From the NCBI GenBank assembly GCA_937989585.1, contig CALKRW010000056.1, positions 1 to 56,154 of the forward strand: 56,154 nt of DNA, read 5' to 3'. The notes below the pieces were generated by a model, which had not been told where the DNA came from, ran no database searches, and saw nothing but the letters and a program-made list of their open reading frames with translations. This document shows positions 41,897 to 50,940 of this stretch, piece after piece; the stretch's first letter is position 1; the number at the start of each line of letters is the position of its first letter. The DNA is from an uncultured Porphyromonadaceae bacterium (GTDB lineage Bacteria; Bacteroidota; Bacteroidia; Bacteroidales; Muribaculaceae). The position numbers and the translations under genes were made by a program.

Positions 41897-44128
41897 ATGA
41901 AAATACTAAAAGCAATGAACGCTATGACAATTTTACGCGCCCTGTCGGTGTCAGCAATGCTTCTGACCATGCCATGCGCTATTTCGGGCGCAGGAATCAA
42001 CAAGGGATTCTTCAAGAAAGCAGCGGAAAAAGTATGGGCGATTGATGCCGACGGCATATTCAATCCCGCGGCGCCCGTTCCAGACAGCATTGCCGATGGA
42101 CAGTCGGCGGTAATTATTGCACGGCAGGACCACTTCGAGACCAGACGTGAAGAACAGAATACCATCTACGACGCCACAGGACGCACCAACCGCACCGTTG
42201 TGCGCCACGCGCGGCGAAGCATGGTCAAGTTGCTTGACCAGAGTGCCGTCGACTACTATTCGGACTTCGAGTTCGGAGGATCTTCGGTACGCCGTGACTA
42301 TGGCAGCGCCCTGGACGCCAAGATAGAGAATGCCTTTGGCGCTCGCATACACAAGACCGACGGAACCGTCGTTAACATCGACCCATCGACGGCCCTCGAG
42401 GTCAGCGACGGAAAGAAGGGAGGCAAGAACAAATCGTTCAAGATAGCGATACCTTCCCTGCAAGTCGGCGACGTGATAGAATATTTCTATTATACAGAAT
42501 ATATGAAAGAGCGCGACGACGTGTGCGGTCTGGATGTCGAACTGAGCGACCGGTATCCTGTGATGAACCGACTTGTGACCGGCAGCCTCGACCCCACCCT
42601 CGCCGCCGAATTCTACAGTTACAACGGCGCCCCGAAAGTGTCGGGCACACGCGACAACGACTTCATTTCCGCCCGTATGTCCTGCAACAATATTCCAGCC
42701 GTGTCATTCAGCAAGTTTCTTTTCCCGGAGCGCCAGTTGCCGTTCATCAGGCTCAATGTAATCAACAACTATCAGTTGCCCGAGGAGCAGAATTTCCGCT
42801 CGTCGACTGCTCGTGGCGGAGGTCTGTTCAACAGCGTCTCGCCCACGGCCATATTTATCGAGGCTAAGGAAAACATAGCCTATGTGGCATACCTCCTGTG
42901 GAAATCGACACGACCTATCAGTCCCCTCCCGTCAAGGGCCCTGAAGATGACCAGAAACTACATCAAGGCTCATCCGGACGCTACCCCGCGCCAGATTGCC
43001 GATGCCGCATACCTCGCCTTGCGGTACTGCAATCACACAGCCGACCAGGAACACCGCATAGGTTCGTCATTCCTGCTCGCCATGTTCCTCAACGACGTAT
43101 TGGAACATCTTGAGATTTATCCTCTCGAGGAAACAGGCATTGGCATTGTCAACTCCCGCGAGGAGGTGCCTACCGAGGAATTGTCCGGTTGGAACCAGAG
43201 CAACTTCGTCGCATGCGCCGGCGACAGCGTCTATCTCATGTTCCCCGGTTTCAATATCGCCCCGGGCGAGTTGCCCGGCGAATTCCAGGGCGAGTCGGGG
43301 CAGAGTTATCTCGGACGTCTGCGCGAGACAAAGAAACAGACTCCCGTAAAAAGTTTCACGGTTCCAGACCGCAGGTATTCAGGCAACTATGTAAAGACCG
43401 AACTCACCGTCTCCGTTGCCGACGACGATCCTGACGCCCTGCAGGTGACACGCGAGGTCCGGCTCAGCGGAAGCGCCAAACAGTTCGGAGAGGATCTTGT
43501 CGACCGCGCCGAATGGATTCGCGGCGTCGAGGAATACCTCGGCATCGACAAAAAGCCCTATCAGATAAAAGGGTACGACACCAGAGAGCGGGCAGACGAA
43601 TTGCGTGACGCACTGATGGACGAATGTGCCGCCGTGACTGGCGTGAGACCGGACAGTGTGATCGACTACACAATACGCGACCGGGGATTCCTGCCCGGAC
43701 ACGACGAGATGGTCTATACCACCACAAACCGTTTCAGCGGTCTTGTCGAGAAACTCGGCGACGACATGGCTGTCACCCTCGGACGCCTCGCGGGGCACAT
43801 CGAGAAACTCGACGGCAGTGAACGCGAGCGCCTGCTCGACGCAATGCTTCCAACGGCCTTCCAGAACACACACCTTATCACGTTCAAGGTTCCCGAAGGC
43901 TATAAGGTCGACCAGACATCCCTCGACGACTTCAACCGCACTGCGGCTAACGCACTGGGGGTATTCATGGCCAACGCACAGGTCAACGAGAACGGCGATG
44001 TCGTCGTTCAGTGCGTGCTACGCGTCAAACTGGCCAGCGTTCCTCTGCAGGGATGGCCGCTGATGCGCGAACTATACGACGCAGGTGCCCGATTCGCCGA
44101 TGCCGCCATCGTATTCGTCAAGGCATGA
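41897..44128 (+). CDS. Exported DUF3857 protein, apparently inactive transglutaminase fold
   Basis: 743 residues with a signal peptide (KILKAMNAMTILRALSVSAML). The DUF3857 domain is about 75-330. Against the 614-residue neighbour the catalytic positions are changed: RIGSSFLLAMFLND has Ser where Cys is expected, NQSNFVACAGDSVYLMF has Gln for His, and the Asp position is Phe449. The protein is therefore probably a non-enzymatic partner or binding module. It shares promoter and strand with the upstream active copy. Alternative starts at Met7 or Met10 are possible. Confidence 0.72.
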   Translation: MKILKAMNAMTILRALSVSAMLLTMPCAISGAGINKGFFKKAAEKVWAIDADGIFNPAAPVPDSIADGQSAVIIARQDHFETRREEQNTIYDATGRTNRTVVRHARRSMVKLLDQSAVDYYSDFEFGGSSVRRDYGSALDAKIENAFGARIHKTDGTVVNIDPSTALEVSDGKKGGKNKSFKIAIPSLQVGDVIEYFYYTEYMKERDDVCGLDVELSDRYPVMNRLVTGSLDPTLAAEFYSYNGAPKVSGTRDNDFISARMSCNNIPAVSFSKFLFPERQLPFIRLNVINNYQLPEEQNFRSSTARGGGLFNSVSPTAIFIEAKENIAYVAYLLWKSTRPISPLPSRALKMTRNYIKAHPDATPRQIADAAYLALRYCNHTADQEHRIGSSFLLAMFLNDVLEHLEIYPLEETGIGIVNSREEVPTEELSGWNQSNFVACAGDSVYLMFPGFNIAPGELPGEFQGESGQSYLGRLRETKKQTPVKSFTVPDRRYSGNYVKTELTVSVADDDPDALQVTREVRLSGSAKQFGEDLVDRAEWIRGVEEYLGIDKKPYQIKGYDTRERADELRDALMDECAAVTGVRPDSVIDYTIRDRGFLPGHDEMVYTTTNRFSGLVEKLGDDMAVTLGRLAGHIEKLDGSERERLLDAMLPTAFQNTHLITFKVPEGYKVDQTSLDDFNRTAANALGVFMANAQVNENGDVVVQCVLRVKLASVPLQGWPLMRELYDAGARFADAAIVFVKA

Positions 44129-44181
44129 GATACGGCCCTTGCCAGACTCCACGGATAGTCGGACAACTATTCCCTGACCCA

Positions 44182-45687
44182 TCATTCGACCCCACTCCCC
44201 TCCCCCTCGGCTTCCCGCATGAGGAGGAGGGTGTCGCCCGCATGCAGCGGAATAGTGCCGTTCGGCACCATGTAGCGGTCGTCACGTTTTATCATTATCA
44301 CCAGCGAGCCTTTGGGCAGTGACATCGCCCCGAGCGTATTGCCCCGGTCGAAATGCTCCTCCGTCAGCACCATAGTGTCGAGCGACGTGGGCATGCTGTC
44401 GTCAATCTCGATGCCGAAATCATCGGCCTCTGGCGACGGTTCCTTGACCAGGCCCAGGAGCCGAGCTGCCGAAATCACCGTGGTTCCCTGCACCAGCAGC
44501 GAGAGTAGCGTTACAAAGAACACTATGTTGAAAATCTGCGACGCGCCCTCGACTCCCGCCACGACGGGATAGGTCGCGAAGATGATTGGCACCGCTCCGC
44601 GCAGTCCCACCCACGAGACGAATGTCTTCGACCTCGCCGACATCCTGCGGAACGGCAGCAGCGTGAGGAACACACTCAGCGGACGTCCCAGCAGAATCAT
44701 GAAAATACCGATCAGCAGCGACACCGGTGTCACCGAGAGCATCTCGGCGGGGTTCACGAGCAGGCCCAGCATCAGGAACACCACAATCTGCGACAGCCAT
44801 GTCAGGCCGTCCACGAATTTTGTCACCCCCTTGCGGTTGGGCAGCGGCGCGTTGCCCAGGAATATTCCCGTGATATATACGGCCAGATAGCCGTTGCCGC
44901 CGAGTTCCGATGCGAGCGCGAAGGTCAGGAATACCGACGCCACGACCAGGATTCCAGTCATCGACGACGCCTGCGACGGATCCTCACCCGCACCTTTTCT
45001 ACCCCCTATGCGGATATACATCTTAATCAGCCATTGCGTCAGTTTCCCCATGCCTGCACCGGCGATGCCCCCGACCACAAACTGCAGCGCGAGCATCCCG
45101 CACAGATTCCATCCGCTCAGTTCGCCGCCCATCGTGAGCGCGTCTATCAGCACTATCGTTATCATGTAGGCCATCGGATCGTTCGAGCCGCTCTCAAGTT
45201 CGAGCAACGGACGCAGATTATGTCTCAGCCCCACCTTCTGGCTTCCGAGAATTCCGAATACCGACGCCGAGTCGGTCGATGACATCGTGGCCGCCAGCAG
45301 AAGCGACGGAATCAGGGCGAAGTGGATGTTCGTCCACTCCATCCCCGAGAGCCACCAGATGAAAATCCCCGTGAAAAGTGCCGTCAGAACAACTCCCACG
45401 GTTGACAGCATCAGACCCGGACCTACAACGGGCCGGATAGACTTGATGCGCGTCGACAGGCCGCCCGAGAACAGTATGACGCACAGCGCTATCATGCCTA
45501 TGAACTGGGCGCTGTGCATGTCGTTGAAGTGGATTCCCAGCCCGTCGACTCCGAACCCTATGCCGACAAGGAGGAATATCAGCAGCAAAGGCAGACCTAT
45601 GCGGTAACTTGTCTTCCCTATTAGCACTCCGGCTATCAGCAGTATCGAGCCTGTCATCAGGATGTTCTCGGACGTAATGGCATTCAT
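44182..45687 (-). CDS. Potassium/proton antiporter, NhaP2/CvrA type
   Basis: 501 residues from the ATG at 45687. A longer frame to 45852 would add a polar, Cys/His/Arg-rich 55-residue leader unlike the family, so it is rejected. About 12-13 membrane helices carry the CPA1 motif SSTDSASVFGILG and LELESGSNDPMAYM (the acidic transport site). The C-terminal ~90 residues are an RCK_C-type domain (GNTLGAMSLPKGSLVIMIKR). It exports K+ in exchange for H+. A monocistronic gene. Confidence 0.9.
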   Translation of the reverse strand: MNAITSENILMTGSILLIAGVLIGKTSYRIGLPLLLIFLLVGIGFGVDGLGIHFNDMHSAQFIGMIALCVILFSGGLSTRIKSIRPVVGPGLMLSTVGVVLTALFTGIFIWWLSGMEWTNIHFALIPSLLLAATMSSTDSASVFGILGSQKVGLRHNLRPLLELESGSNDPMAYMITIVLIDALTMGGELSGWNLCGMLALQFVVGGIAGAGMGKLTQWLIKMYIRIGGRKGAGEDPSQASSMTGILVVASVFLTFALASELGGNGYLAVYITGIFLGNAPLPNRKGVTKFVDGLTWLSQIVVFLMLGLLVNPAEMLSVTPVSLLIGIFMILLGRPLSVFLTLLPFRRMSARSKTFVSWVGLRGAVPIIFATYPVVAGVEGASQIFNIVFFVTLLSLLVQGTTVISAARLLGLVKEPSPEADDFGIEIDDSMPTSLDTMVLTEEHFDRGNTLGAMSLPKGSLVIMIKRDDRYMVPNGTIPLHAGDTLLLMREAEGEGSGVE

Positions 45688-46081
45688 GTGGTGGCAGTGA
45701 TGATATGTGTGAATGAAATTTTTTCCAAATTTACAAAACCGGCGGCGATTATACAAACACTGTCCCCTGGCCGAGGGCATCAAGCACAATGTGCGCACGA
45801 CCCGTAAGACCCCTGACGGACTCATTACACCGGCACAACCCCGGATGTTCACCCTTCATTCCAGACATACGTGCCCCATGCTCCCATATCGCCCGGAATC
45901 ACATACATGATACAAATTTGACAGCAACAGCATCAATATTTGTCAGTTTTGTCCGATATTTCCAAGTTTATTTGTACTTTTGTCCCGTGAAATCCTTCCC
46001 GGCATCACGATGCAGACTTACCATTCTACAAAACCACAGGTTGCACATCACATAATTCTAATAATATAAAATCCCAATTGA
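45688..46081. promoter_or_regulatory. Divergent intergenic region between the antiporter and the secreted repeat protein
   Basis: No gene. The + promoter candidate is TACTTTTG at 45975-45982, about 100 bp before the start at 46082, with TTTG at 45948-45951 upstream (spacing 23 nt). The block TTTATTTGTAC-TTTG here also occurs at 39941-39956, as TTTATTTGTACGTTTG, upstream of the gene at 40025. No antiporter promoter is clear. Confidence 0.45.
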
Positions 46082-47494
46082 ATGAAAAAAATCTACTCAC
46101 TCGCATTATGCTGTGCCGTATGTCTTTCCGCCAGCGCCGACGGACTCCGTTTCAAGCCCTCCCGTACACACGCCCGCTCAAAGAAGGCTGTCGCAGCAGC
46201 CGCGCCCGCACCGGTCTGGCGCCCTCTCAGCCAGATCGACTACTTCCACGACGGTGAGTCATGGCTCGAGATGGGCTCGGTGACATTCAAATACGACAAC
46301 CGTGGCAATCGCACCGAGGAACTCGTCGACGAGGACGGCTACCTGTCAAAGACCATCACCACATACAACGAATTCAACCTCCCCGTCACCATCGTCATTG
46401 CCGACAGCGAGGACGGAGACACATGGACTAATTCTGGCAAGACAACATACGTCTACGACACAAAGGTCCACGACTTCTTCACCGACCGCGCCGGCTACGA
46501 CTGGGACGGCAGCGACTGGACCCGGAACTACAGATGCGAGGCAAACACCATAACCCGCAACGACGCCGGAAACATCGTCGAGGTCGTCAAGTCACTGCCT
46601 CTGTTCGACCAGCTCAAGCCTGCTTACAAATCCTCATGGAACTACGGTCCCGACGGAAAGGCCACCGAATACTTCTATTACGTGATCGATGCCAGCGACC
46701 GGTGGGAACTGTACGACAACCTCTCCTACCGCGACATCGTTTGGGAGAAGACCGACGGCCAGATGACCGTGTTCGGCGACCTGCTCGAACTCACCGAAGG
46801 CAACAACCTCCTCAAATCCGCAGTCGTCTACTATGACGGCGAGCCCGACGGCCACTACATCGTCGAGTATGACGGAAATGGCGGCTTCCTCATCAAGGAG
46901 ACCACAAACGACATCAACGAGATAGGACGTACCACACGTATGGAAATCACCGACGCCAACGGCTCGCTCAGCCTCACCACCACCGAATATTTCGACGAAG
47001 AAGGCACAATCCTCTCCGAACCCACCTACATCGACGTCCAGGAAGCAATCATGGACAGCCACGGAAACATGATCGAGTTCACCGAGAAAGAAATCTCCGA
47101 AGGCGTCGAGGAAACCATCGCATCCACCATCTACACCTACACCTACGACGAAAACGGCAACACAGCCGAAGTCTTCAGCGAGGACTTCGACTACGAGACC
47201 CAGAAATACTACCCCATGGAGCGCACCGTCTTCGGTGAATACGTCAACGTAGCCTCCGGCAGCACCGGCGTCACCCTCCCCGGGACCGCCGACTGGACAG
47301 TCAGCGGCGATGACGTCACAGCATTCGCCACCGGTCTCACCGGCCTCTCCGTATACACCCTCCAGGGCACATGCGTAGCCCGCGCCACCGCCGACGCCTC
47401 CTCAGCCACCGTCAGCCTCTCCGCCCTTGCCCCCGGCCTATACATCGTCCGCGCCGACGGCACCGGCTCCGCCCGCCGCATCCTCAGGCGCTAA
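46082..47494 (+). CDS. Secreted repeat protein with a C-terminal sorting-type tail
   Basis: 470 residues with a signal peptide (MKKIYSLALCCAVCLSASA). The body contains repeats of the kind YDNRGNRTEELV, YDENGNTAEVF, 'N-G', like YD/RHS repeats but more degenerate and with Tyr/Thr pairs. The C-terminal ~75 residues (LTGLSVYTLQGTCVARA, LAPGLYIVRADG, ILRR) look like a type IX secretion (Por) sorting domain with a terminal basic patch. Surface anchoring is expected. Codon use is strongly C-rich at third positions compared with the left part of the window. Confidence 0.72.
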   Translation: MKKIYSLALCCAVCLSASADGLRFKPSRTHARSKKAVAAAAPAPVWRPLSQIDYFHDGESWLEMGSVTFKYDNRGNRTEELVDEDGYLSKTITTYNEFNLPVTIVIADSEDGDTWTNSGKTTYVYDTKVHDFFTDRAGYDWDGSDWTRNYRCEANTITRNDAGNIVEVVKSLPLFDQLKPAYKSSWNYGPDGKATEYFYYVIDASDRWELYDNLSYRDIVWEKTDGQMTVFGDLLELTEGNNLLKSAVVYYDGEPDGHYIVEYDGNGGFLIKETTNDINEIGRTTRMEITDANGSLSLTTTEYFDEEGTILSEPTYIDVQEAIMDSHGNMIEFTEKEISEGVEETIASTIYTYTYDENGNTAEVFSEDFDYETQKYYPMERTVFGEYVNVASGSTGVTLPGTADWTVSGDDVTAFATGLTGLSVYTLQGTCVARATADASSATVSLSALAPGLYIVRADGTGSARRILRR

Positions 47495-47590
47495 TCCCCC
47501 GGCCAACCCATTGCTCCCCGGTCGCGAGACCCGATCCCCTGCACTCAGGCAATCCACCTTACACAGAAAATTTTCCAAGCCATCCACAAA

Positions 47591-47625
47591 AAACACGAGG
47601 CAGTGTCATTCACTGCCTCGTGTTT
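47591..47625. terminator. Bidirectional terminator between convergent genes
   Basis: 15-bp perfect stem (47591-47605 with 47611-47625), 5-nt loop TCATT. T-rich tails exist on both strands (TTTATATT on +, a run of six T on minus). It separates the sorting-domain gene from the end of the GTPase operon. Confidence 0.85.
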
Positions 47626-47635
47626 ATATTATTGA

Positions 47636-49258
47636 TTACTTGGTTATATACCATACCAGCCTCATGCCGAGATACAGATTAGGAATATCGAAATCCAGTT
47701 TTGTTCCGTCGGCATTCAACTGCGCGTAGATCCAGTCCCATTCAAAATGCTTCCAGGCCGATCCGAATCCTGCGCGCAGCGAGTACTGGCCCTCCCAGTC
47801 CTCCTCGCGGACAACGTTGTACGCGCCGCCTACCTTAAGATAGAACTTGCCGCTGTATGTCGACAGTTTCAACGCGCCGTATGCCGGCATATGGAATGCC
47901 ATTTCCCCGGAATGCCCTATTACGCCGGGCGTCACGCCCATTTCGAACTGGAGGACATCACCGAAGTTGCCGAATCGTACACCCACGACACCATTGGCTG
48001 TCCAACCTCCTTCGCCGTCAGCGCAGACCGAGCCTTCGGTACCTATGGCCATGTTCACCCAGCCCCCGTTCCTGTGTCTCCAGTACTTTTTGTAATTGCA
48101 GGATTGGGTAAGTTTCAAATTAAATGTCTTTCCGTTTGCGCTGATGTTTATATTGCCGGAATTGCCGTATCTGTCATGATTGGCATAACATCCCAGCGTA
48201 AAGCCATTGGCACTCTTACTACTGACATAACACCACCCTGGCACTCCCGTAATTACATATTCTCCATTATTTGTGCTGACTGGGATATATTTCGTCCCGG
48301 CGTATTCCGAGAAATTGATTTCATCACTATAAGTCCGTCCGTTCACTTTAAGATACGGTGTCGCCGCGGACTGGTACACGTCAACCCGTATGCTTTTGTC
48401 ATTCGATTTTATTGTGAAATAACCGGATTTTGAGCGTATTGCCTTATTCTGATTCACTTGCAGTGTCAAGGTGTTTCCTGCCCGTGTGAGTGTGCCCGGA
48501 CATGCGCTCTGGTCGCTGATTGTCCAGTTCGAGGTCGATGTCACCGTAAAGCTTTGCGTCCCGCCGTTCTCCCCGAAACTTGCCGACTTCGACGATATCT
48601 CAAACCTGGCCGCTTTCTGATATACATTGACATCCTTTCTCCTGTCTCCCGACCTGACGGTAAGATAGCAGTTCCTGTCTGACATATTCTTGTTCTCTAC
48701 GGCAGATAAAGTGAACGTATTTCCACTTCTTGATACTTGGCACCACGAAGCCGGATAATTGTAGATTTCCCACGAATCGTTCGAAGATGAAACCGTGAAA
48801 GTCTTCGAGCCACCGCTTGCGCCGAATTCAGCGTAACTGGACGAAATGTTTAGATATTGCTTGGATTTCTCACTACTGTTAGATTTAACACTGCTCCTGT
48901 ATGGCGCGGGATCTGGCTGCGGTGTTTCACCCCTGGCCTGACTAATCTTCACTGTTATTTTACGATTATTCTTCAATGTGATTATGAATGTTCCGTTCCT
49001 CTGGTTTCCGTTGTTTGGGCCTACACTCAATCGCAATTTGTTTCCTTTCCTTTTTAGTTTGCCGAATTTTGGCTCACTGCCAACAAGCCATTCTTTCTCG
49101 GATGTGACAGTAAATTCTTGTGTCCCGCCTTCTGCACCGAAACTGGCCGATGTCGGGGAAATCTCGAATATGGTGTTATCGATGCCGGTTATTTTTTGTG
49201 CATTAAGTTCGCATATCGTCAATAAGGAAATTATTATTAAGGTGACTCTCTTCATCAT
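47636..49258 (-). CDS. Outer-envelope protein with four BACON domains and a C-terminal barrel-like domain
   Basis: 540 residues with a signal peptide. Four BACON-type domains: about 28-108, 134-215, 217-297 and 301-386. The first three carry the motif SxS-A-FG-(A/E)-GG-(T/S)-(Q/K)-(E/T/S)FTV and a trailing I-V-Q/Y-A. The last ~150 residues (GEMAFHMPAYGALKLSTYSGKF region, ending NLYLGMRLVWYITK) alternate hydrophobic and polar and end in an aromatic-rich strand, like an outer-membrane barrel or a TraO-like lid. BACON domains usually mediate glycan or mucin association. Last gene of the phase-variable operon; 9 bp from the next gene upstream. Confidence 0.72.
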   Translation of the reverse strand: MMKRVTLIIISLLTICELNAQKITGIDNTIFEISPTSASFGAEGGTQEFTVTSEKEWLVGSEPKFGKLKRKGNKLRLSVGPNNGNQRNGTFIITLKNNRKITVKISQARGETPQPDPAPYRSSVKSNSSEKSKQYLNISSSYAEFGASGGSKTFTVSSSNDSWEIYNYPASWCQVSRSGNTFTLSAVENKNMSDRNCYLTVRSGDRRKDVNVYQKAARFEISSKSASFGENGGTQSFTVTSTSNWTISDQSACPGTLTRAGNTLTLQVNQNKAIRSKSGYFTIKSNDKSIRVDVYQSAATPYLKVNGRTYSDEINFSEYAGTKYIPVSTNNGEYVITGVPGWCYVSSKSANGFTLGCYANHDRYGNSGNINISANGKTFNLKLTQSCNYKKYWRHRNGGWVNMAIGTEGSVCADGEGGWTANGVVGVRFGNFGDVLQFEMGVTPGVIGHSGEMAFHMPAYGALKLSTYSGKFYLKVGGAYNVVREEDWEGQYSLRAGFGSAWKHFEWDWIYAQLNADGTKLDFDIPNLYLGMRLVWYITK

Positions 49259-49267
49259 TTTTATTTT

Positions 49268-50389
49268 CTAATATTTAACTTCTCCTTTTACCACACTATG
49301 CTTACGCCGATGGTCATACCACTCGCCATCATAAGGCATGTTATTCATGAAGGTCCCTTCAAAATATGTGCCGTCTGACCGTTTGTACATCATGCCCTTG
49401 CTCCACTGGTCTCCTGTCATTGTGCCGTAGAAATAGTCTCCGTTCTTATAGAAGAGGGCTGCTGCCGTATCCTGACGCATTCCATCGCTGAAGTTGCCGA
49501 AGTAATATTTTCTCCCGTCCGGGTCACCCTCGGGATAAATCGCCACACCGACACCATGAGGCCTATCATCCTTAATAGGACCATAATATACAAACTCTCC
49601 GGTCTCATAATGCGTCACTTCACTGGGATTGATTACCTTGAAGTACAGTACTACGAACATTACTGCACAGCACAGTCCCAGGAGTCCTACCCATATCATG
49701 TTCTTCTGCTTGGCTTTCAGGCTGATGTTCGCTTTTTTCAGATCGGAACTGAGTTTTTTCTCCCCGCTCAGTTCGCTTCTCAGTCTGTTGATTTCCGAGT
49801 CTTTTGAACGCAGGATCGCGTTGAAACTCGTTATGCGTTCTATCTCTGAATTCTTGCGGACAATGTAGATGTTGCAGTACCGCTTTGTCCCCTCTGCTAT
49901 CTCTCCCTTGTCATTCTCTAGACTTGCCTCCAGACAGTCCTTGACCGATATCGAGAAGTCCATGGGCGGTATTGGCGCGGTATGTTTTTTTGTTGCGTCA
50001 ATCCTGTCTATGAGTTTTTTCGAATGCTCGTTCATTGTCACGGAATGTGTCGCCAGCGGAGATGACGTCCATTCAACTTTTCCGGGTGCCACAAGTCGCA
50101 GGAGATCGCCTTCTTGCAACAGATCAGCGTATATGTCGTCGAACATTTCGAAAAGCAACTTGATATTTGTGTACAGCCGGTCGAGACACAGACATACCCC
50201 GAAATACGAGTCGTTACCCATACGTCGCACATAACAATAATACATCAGATTATCTTCACGATGGAAGATAATCTGAGATGTATTTTTCGCCCGGCTTATT
50301 GCATCCCGGAAGATGCCGACCGAATGATCTTGCGGATATGCTATAAGACTCCCTGACCTCAGGCCGAAAAAGTAAACGATTGGTTTCAT
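49268..50389 (-). CDS. Single-pass membrane protein with N-domain, coiled coil and MORN-like repeats
   Basis: 373 residues. Residues 1-~175 form an alpha/beta domain, not recognised, with a motif (YYCYVRRMGNDSYFGVCLCL) similar to the protein at 50941. Residues 180-229 are a coiled coil, 231-253 one membrane helix (MIWVGLLGLCCAVMFVVLYF), and 268-356 MORN-like repeats (YYGPIKDDRPHGVGV, YYFGNFSDG, GDYFYGTM, GTYFEGTF), which would lie in the periplasm. No catalytic motif is visible. It lies 3 bp downstream of the retropepsin lipoprotein gene. It is probably a signal-transducing or scaffolding element between cytoplasm and periplasm. Confidence 0.68.
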   Translation of the reverse strand: MKPIVYFFGLRSGSLIAYPQDHSVGIFRDAISRAKNTSQIIFHREDNLMYYCYVRRMGNDSYFGVCLCLDRLYTNIKLLFEMFDDIYADLLQEGDLLRLVAPGKVEWTSSPLATHSVTMNEHSKKLIDRIDATKKHTAPIPPMDFSISVKDCLEASLENDKGEIAEGTKRYCNIYIVRKNSEIERITSFNAILRSKDSEINRLRSELSGEKKLSSDLKKANISLKAKQKNMIWVGLLGLCCAVMFVVLYFKVINPSEVTHYETGEFVYYGPIKDDRPHGVGVAIYPEGDPDGRKYYFGNFSDGMRQDTAAALFYKNGDYFYGTMTGDQWSKGMMYKRSDGTYFEGTFMNNMPYDGEWYDHRRKHSVVKGEVKY

Positions 50390-50392
50390 GCT

Positions 50393-50932
50393 TTAGTCAA
50401 ATCTTATAACTTTCTTGCTCAGGTCGACTGTATAGGATTTTTTTGCAAGATTGTCTATTACTGCCGTACCGATCAGTATGTCCGCACCGGGATTGTCCAT
50501 GACTGTCGCCGCTACATCTCTGACCGTATGCTGATTTCCCTGCTTGTCGGTAAGTGTCACCTCTTTTATATTGTATTTCTTATAATACTTTGTGCTTCCG
50601 TCTGCAATGGTCGAAGTCGCATAGCCCAGAAAATCATTCTCAGAGATTGTTTGGGATTTAATTAAATTAATCACTTCTAGCGATGATATCAGCATACCTG
50701 AGCAACCAGTATCAAATATAGCGTCATATCCGTTGGCATTGTTCAGTTTCACATGCACCGTCTTGACATTCGCATCGGTTTTCTTGAAATCGACCTCAAA
50801 CGCCCCGCTATTTGTCTTCTTTTTAGGCGCTTTACTCTCGATGCTGTATGGATCATATTCATTGGCCTTTTTCTCGCACGAGGTCATAAGGACTATGGCC
50901 GATAACATGATTAGTATTTTATAGGATTTCAT
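50393..50932 (-). CDS. Retropepsin-like aspartic protease lipoprotein
   Basis: 179 residues from the ATG at 50932 (MKSYKILIMLSAIVLMTSC). An in-frame TTG at 50944 would overlap the upstream gene and is not needed. The lipobox Cys is Cys19. The protease motif FDTGCSGMLIS (Asp74-Thr-Gly) and the downstream ILIGTAVIDNL hydrophobic-Gly segment match the retropepsin-like single-domain fold, which acts as a dimer. Asp and DTG are intact. It sits in the periplasm, perhaps to process one of its operon partners. Its presence in a GTPase operon is unusual. Confidence 0.78.
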   Translation of the reverse strand: MKSYKILIMLSAIVLMTSCEKKANEYDPYSIESKAPKKKTNSGAFEVDFKKTDANVKTVHVKLNNANGYDAIFDTGCSGMLISSLEVINLIKSQTISENDFLGYATSTIADGSTKYYKKYNIKEVTLTDKQGNQHTVRDVAATVMDNPGADILIGTAVIDNLAKKSYTVDLSKKVIRFD

Positions 50933-50940
50933 AATTGGGT

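Noticed and set aside
45688..45852. N-terminal extension of the K+/H+ antiporter
   Set aside because: The extra leader is polar, Cys/His/Arg-rich and unlike the family; the ATG at 45687 gives a normal length.
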